Origin: DATMER01 sp963741305
GTDB taxonomy: Bacteria; Acidobacteriota; Thermoanaerobaculia; Multivoradales; UBA5704
Direction: 5' to 3'
NCBI GenBank assembly: GCA_963741305.1
Contig: CAVUHL010000003.1
Location: forward strand, 4,526,001 to 4,590,000
DNA: 64,000 bases
The notes below the pieces were generated by a model that saw nothing but the letters and a program-made list of their open reading frames with translations, had not been told where the DNA came from and made no database searches. Made by a program: the position numbers and the translations under genes. Positions 63,619 to 64,000 of the stretch are shown here, piece by piece. The stretch's first letter is position 1. Each line of letters opens with the position of its first letter.

Positions 63619-64000
63619 TCGCCGCCAACATTTCCCGCACCGCCGCGTCCATCCCCACCAGAACGGCGCGGGAGACGAGGAAGTGACCGATGTTCAGCTC
63701 CTCCATGCCGGGTAGCGATGCAATCGGGCCGACGTTGTCCGTGCGCAGCCCGTGGCCGGCGTAGAGATGAAGGCCCTGGCCCCGGCCCAGCGTCGCGGCG
63801 CGGGCCACCTTGTCCAGCTGCACCATTGCCCCCGCCTGGTCCCGCGCGCGGGTGTAGGCGTCGGTATTGATCTCGAAGCCTGAGACCCCTCTGATCGCCC
63901 GGATCTGCTCCAGATCGGGATCCACGAAGAGGGAGACCTCGATGCCGGCCGCCTTGAGCTGCTCGGCGACCTCCGCGATCCTCTCGCCGTTGCGCACGAT
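63578..64000 (-). CDS. pdxJ: Pyridoxine 5'-phosphate synthase, 5' end outside window
   Basis: About 140 C-terminal residues are visible on the minus strand: RNGERIAEVAEQLKAAGIEVSLFVDPD, GFEINTDAYTRA, GLHLYAGHGLRTDNVGPI and ELNIGHFLVSRAVLVGMDAAVREML, all diagnostic of PdxJ. The enzyme forms pyridoxine 5'-phosphate from deoxyxylulose phosphate and 3-amino-2-oxopropyl phosphate. The last ten residues (TTGWKGPPSG and neighbours) and the stop come from tandem array 2 instead of the usual family end. The gene runs off the right edge. Confidence 0.93.
   Translation of the reverse strand: MVRNGERIAEVAEQLKAAGIEVSLFVDPDLEQIRAIRGVSGFEINTDAYTRARDQAGAMVQLDKVARAATLGRGQGLHLYAGHGLRTDNVGPIASLPGMEELNIGHFLVSRAVLVGMDAAVREMLAAMTPTTGWKGPPSG

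Overview
The window is high-GC DNA (about 65-70% by eye) with densely packed genes on both strands. Many genes overlap by 1-4 bases, and GTG and TTG starts are common. The gene content suggests a Gram-negative-type bacterium: an outer-membrane beta-barrel protein, lipoproteins, RlpA, SLH modules and menaquinone/ubiquinone methyltransferase. BlaI/M56 pairs, S74-type secreted proteins, NBR1-type Ig fragments and sulfatase-like lipoproteins made me think of Acidobacteriota (Thermoanaerobaculia-like). That assignment is inference and was not tested by any search.

Layout. 1-4.9 kb: a secreted metalloprotease/VWA protein with a C-terminal beta-barrel that runs off the left edge, then a BlaI/M56-peptidase regulatory pair behind a clear promoter and operator. 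5-17 kb: a glycan or envelope-modification region with three tRNAs (Thr, Tyr, Gly), two GT-C-like membrane proteins, a flippase-like protein, a WecE-type sugar aminotransferase, two tandem beta-helix proteins, a methyltransferase, an ArnC-like GT2, WbqC, a sulfotransferase and a DegT-like protein. 17-26.5 kb: an S74-type secreted protein, then the translation block rplM-rpsI-rpsB-tsf-pyrH-frr-rlmB on the minus strand, and divergently menG-folD-coaE-rdgB. 26.6-31 kb: ornithine carbamoyltransferase next to arginine deiminase, purB, and an orphan antitoxin-like gene. 31-35.5 kb: two RlpA-like proteins, a subtilase with an internal deletion, a beta-barrel protein and a broken Ig-domain fragment. 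35.5-39.3 kb: ddl, serA, serC.

39.5-43 kb is an accessory patch. A lower-GC pair (AAA ATPase plus DUF3226/TOPRIM-like protein) looks like a two-gene nuclease or defence cassette. Next to it are a small winged-helix-like protein flanked by a 12-bp inverted repeat and an array of 21-bp repeats, and a Uma2 endonuclease-like gene. 43-51.6 kb: a moaC-namZ operon, a GT2, HU, rsmB-fmt, a secreted Ig-like protein, an HDAC-family deacetylase and an ECF-like sigma factor. 51.7-64 kb: a sulfatase-like lipoprotein, tRNA-Val/tRNA-Asp/rpmG, sodA, an ArsR regulator, then tRNA-Ile2(CAU)-tilS-hpt-ftsH and folP-cdaA-cdaR-glmM, a conserved cell-envelope and c-di-AMP block, and finally an orphan antitoxin-like gene and partial pdxJ.

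The least ordinary elements are: the CLCA-like protease/VWA/barrel fusion; the ATPase/DUF3226 pair; two degenerate arrays with a 21-bp period (42.3 and 63.4 kb), one beside a putative DNA-binding protein and one supplying the end of pdxJ; a dispersed family of nested palindromes (4.9, 36.6, 62.9 kb) that supplies stop codons for neighbouring genes; and a CAU tRNA placed directly in front of tilS, the enzyme expected to modify it.
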